Assembly (NCBI GenBank): GCA_003194445.1
Contig: PQXF01000001.1
Span: forward strand, 62,113 to 117,896
Source of the DNA: Candidatus Methanogaster sp.
GTDB taxonomy: Archaea; Halobacteriota; Methanosarcinia; Methanosarcinales; Methanogasteraceae
Length of the DNA stretch: 55,784 nt
Direction: 5' to 3'
Of the stretch, positions 55,013 through 55,784 are shown piece after piece; the first letter of the stretch is position 1, and every line of letters begins with the position of its first letter. Position numbers and translations under genes: made by a program. Under the pieces are notes generated by a model that saw nothing but the letters and a program-made list of their open reading frames with translations, was not told where the DNA came from and did no database searches.

Positions 55013-55784
55013 TCATCCGACCCCACTAAATTGATCCCATTTTTGTTCCGGTTTATCGCTGGACTCAAAGGCATTTCTTCGCTTAGCTTGAACCGATTGC
55101 CCAAGATGTTTCGTGCACCAATCAAGAACTTTTTGCGTTGGAACCATCTCCAGCGCGTCCTTCACAACTTCCTTTGTCGTTTGGGAGACCATCGCCGGAA
55201 CACTCAACAAGAGACCAGTGAAACCACTCTTCGACTGGTCACGTTCCATCCGTTTTAACTTACCAAAAACAGATTCAATCACTTCACTGCTTCCCAAAAG
55301 TCGTTCTCCGGGTTTAGCCTTCGATGATTCTTCTCGAACGAAATTAAGAAGCTCTTCGCGGACTTTTATCGTTTGCTCCGTATGATCCTGACCTGATAAG
55401 AGGTTCTCCAGCTCCGGATAAGAATCGGTACACAACCCCTGTGTTCTCACGAAGTTCTCTGTTGTTGTTATGATATCAAGAAGTTCTCCCCATTCCTTGA
55501 TATTCTTGCGGAACCTCGTCACCCAACCAAACTTCTCCTCGACTAGTTTTTGGTCAAACTCCTGATTTACCCCCATTTTCTGCTTTTCGAGAAAAATATC
55601 TATTTTTAGCCCCCATTGGATCAGGGCGTCCACATTCATATACCGTGCCTTTGTTCTCTGGTTTGAGGGAGCTAACGCGGCCAATTGAGTTTGCTGAACC
55701 ATTCTCTTCGTTTGCGCTGCCAGTTGAGTGAACTCTTGCCACACTTCATCTTTACCCAAAACATGTTTCAAGACAGATGCGGTC
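55013..55784 (-). CDS. Transposase-like protein, C-terminal part (runs off the right edge)
   Basis: The frame is open to the window edge, so the gene's 5' part lies outside; the TTG at 55771 is not a real start. Visible stretches: QLAALAPSNQRTKARYMNVD, LLGSSEVIESVFGKLKRMER, DQSKSGFTGLLLSVPAMVSQ and PTQKVLDWCTKHLGQSVQAK. I recognise this as the C-terminal half of a large transposase family common in methanogen and ANME genomes, but cannot name the IS family. It ends right where the truncated RelE-type toxin frame begins, consistent with insertion into the toxin's 5' end. Confidence 0.6.
   Translation of the reverse strand, partial: TASVLKHVLGKDEVWQEFTQLAAQTKRMVQQTQLAALAPSNQRTKARYMNVDALIQWGLKIDIFLEKQKMGVNQEFDQKLVEEKFGWVTRFRKNIKEWGELLDIITTTENFVRTQGLCTDSYPELENLLSGQDHTEQTIKVREELLNFVREESSKAKPGERLLGSSEVIESVFGKLKRMERDQSKSGFTGLLLSVPAMVSQTTKEVVKDALEMVPTQKVLDWCTKHLGQSVQAKRRNAFESSDKPEQKWDQFSGVG

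Overview
The window is euryarchaeal and comes from a methanogen or anaerobic methane/alkane-oxidising relative (Methanosarcinales/ANME-like). Methanogenesis marker proteins 8 and 9 are present, with GTP cyclohydrolase MptA, a geranylgeranyl reductase for archaeal lipids, an AbrB-PhoU protein, a fragment of the F430-biosynthesis protein CfbD, and secreted NosD/S-layer/dockerin proteins of the kind common in Methanosarcinales. No rRNA, tRNA or CRISPR array was seen. The lineage is an inference; there is no taxonomic marker I can place more precisely.

Layout. 1-3.4 kb: the 3' part of a SulP anion transporter, an AAA/DUF4143 ATPase and small membrane-protein pieces. 3.4-8.3 kb (minus strand): a decaying phosphate locus. 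It reads PstS-PhnM chimera, TIM-barrel isomerase, pstB (frameshifted, damaged Walker A), phoU (internal TGA), AbrB-PhoU, membrane protein. 8.4-11.3 kb: transposase remnant, methanogenesis marker 8, and dockerin and marker-8 scraps. 11.3-16.4 kb: uvrA, hom and an orphan ABC ATPase. 16.8-36.5 kb: a long run of secreted or surface proteins, including a ~2520-residue multidomain protein, separated by mobile-element debris, palindromic intergenic repeats, a broken UPF0175/DUF3368 toxin-antitoxin pair and a broken transposase. 36.7-42.5 kb: housekeeping genes argC, mptA, marker 9, uspA and a geranylgeranyl reductase. 42.8-47.3 kb: an unusual three-gene chaperone operon. 47.6-51.8 kb: a SNF2 helicase/SWIM-finger pair. 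51.8-55.8 kb: junk mosaics (cfbD piece, two extra uvrA 5' ends), an AT-rich Fic gene with a possible PCNA-binding tail, a truncated RelE-type toxin and a partial transposase.

The most interesting system is the operon at 42793-47268. GrpE carries a ~290-residue coiled-coil tail. The Hsp70 keeps its ATPase and beta-substrate domains, but the alpha-helical lid is replaced by a ubiquitin-like domain. The third protein has three J-like repeats, none with an HPD tripeptide. The genes are tightly packed, with a TATA-like element close to the first start, so they look like a dedicated, remodelled Hsp70 machine.

Two other themes recur. (1) A domain beginning around a GYYG motif is shared by three secreted proteins here. 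(2) Truncated second copies of gene ends are unusually frequent (uvrA heads, a membrane-protein tail, a marker-8 tail, a dockerin tail, ATPase head and tail). Several genes carry one or two frame lesions; some of these could be assembly errors in a metagenomic contig rather than biology.
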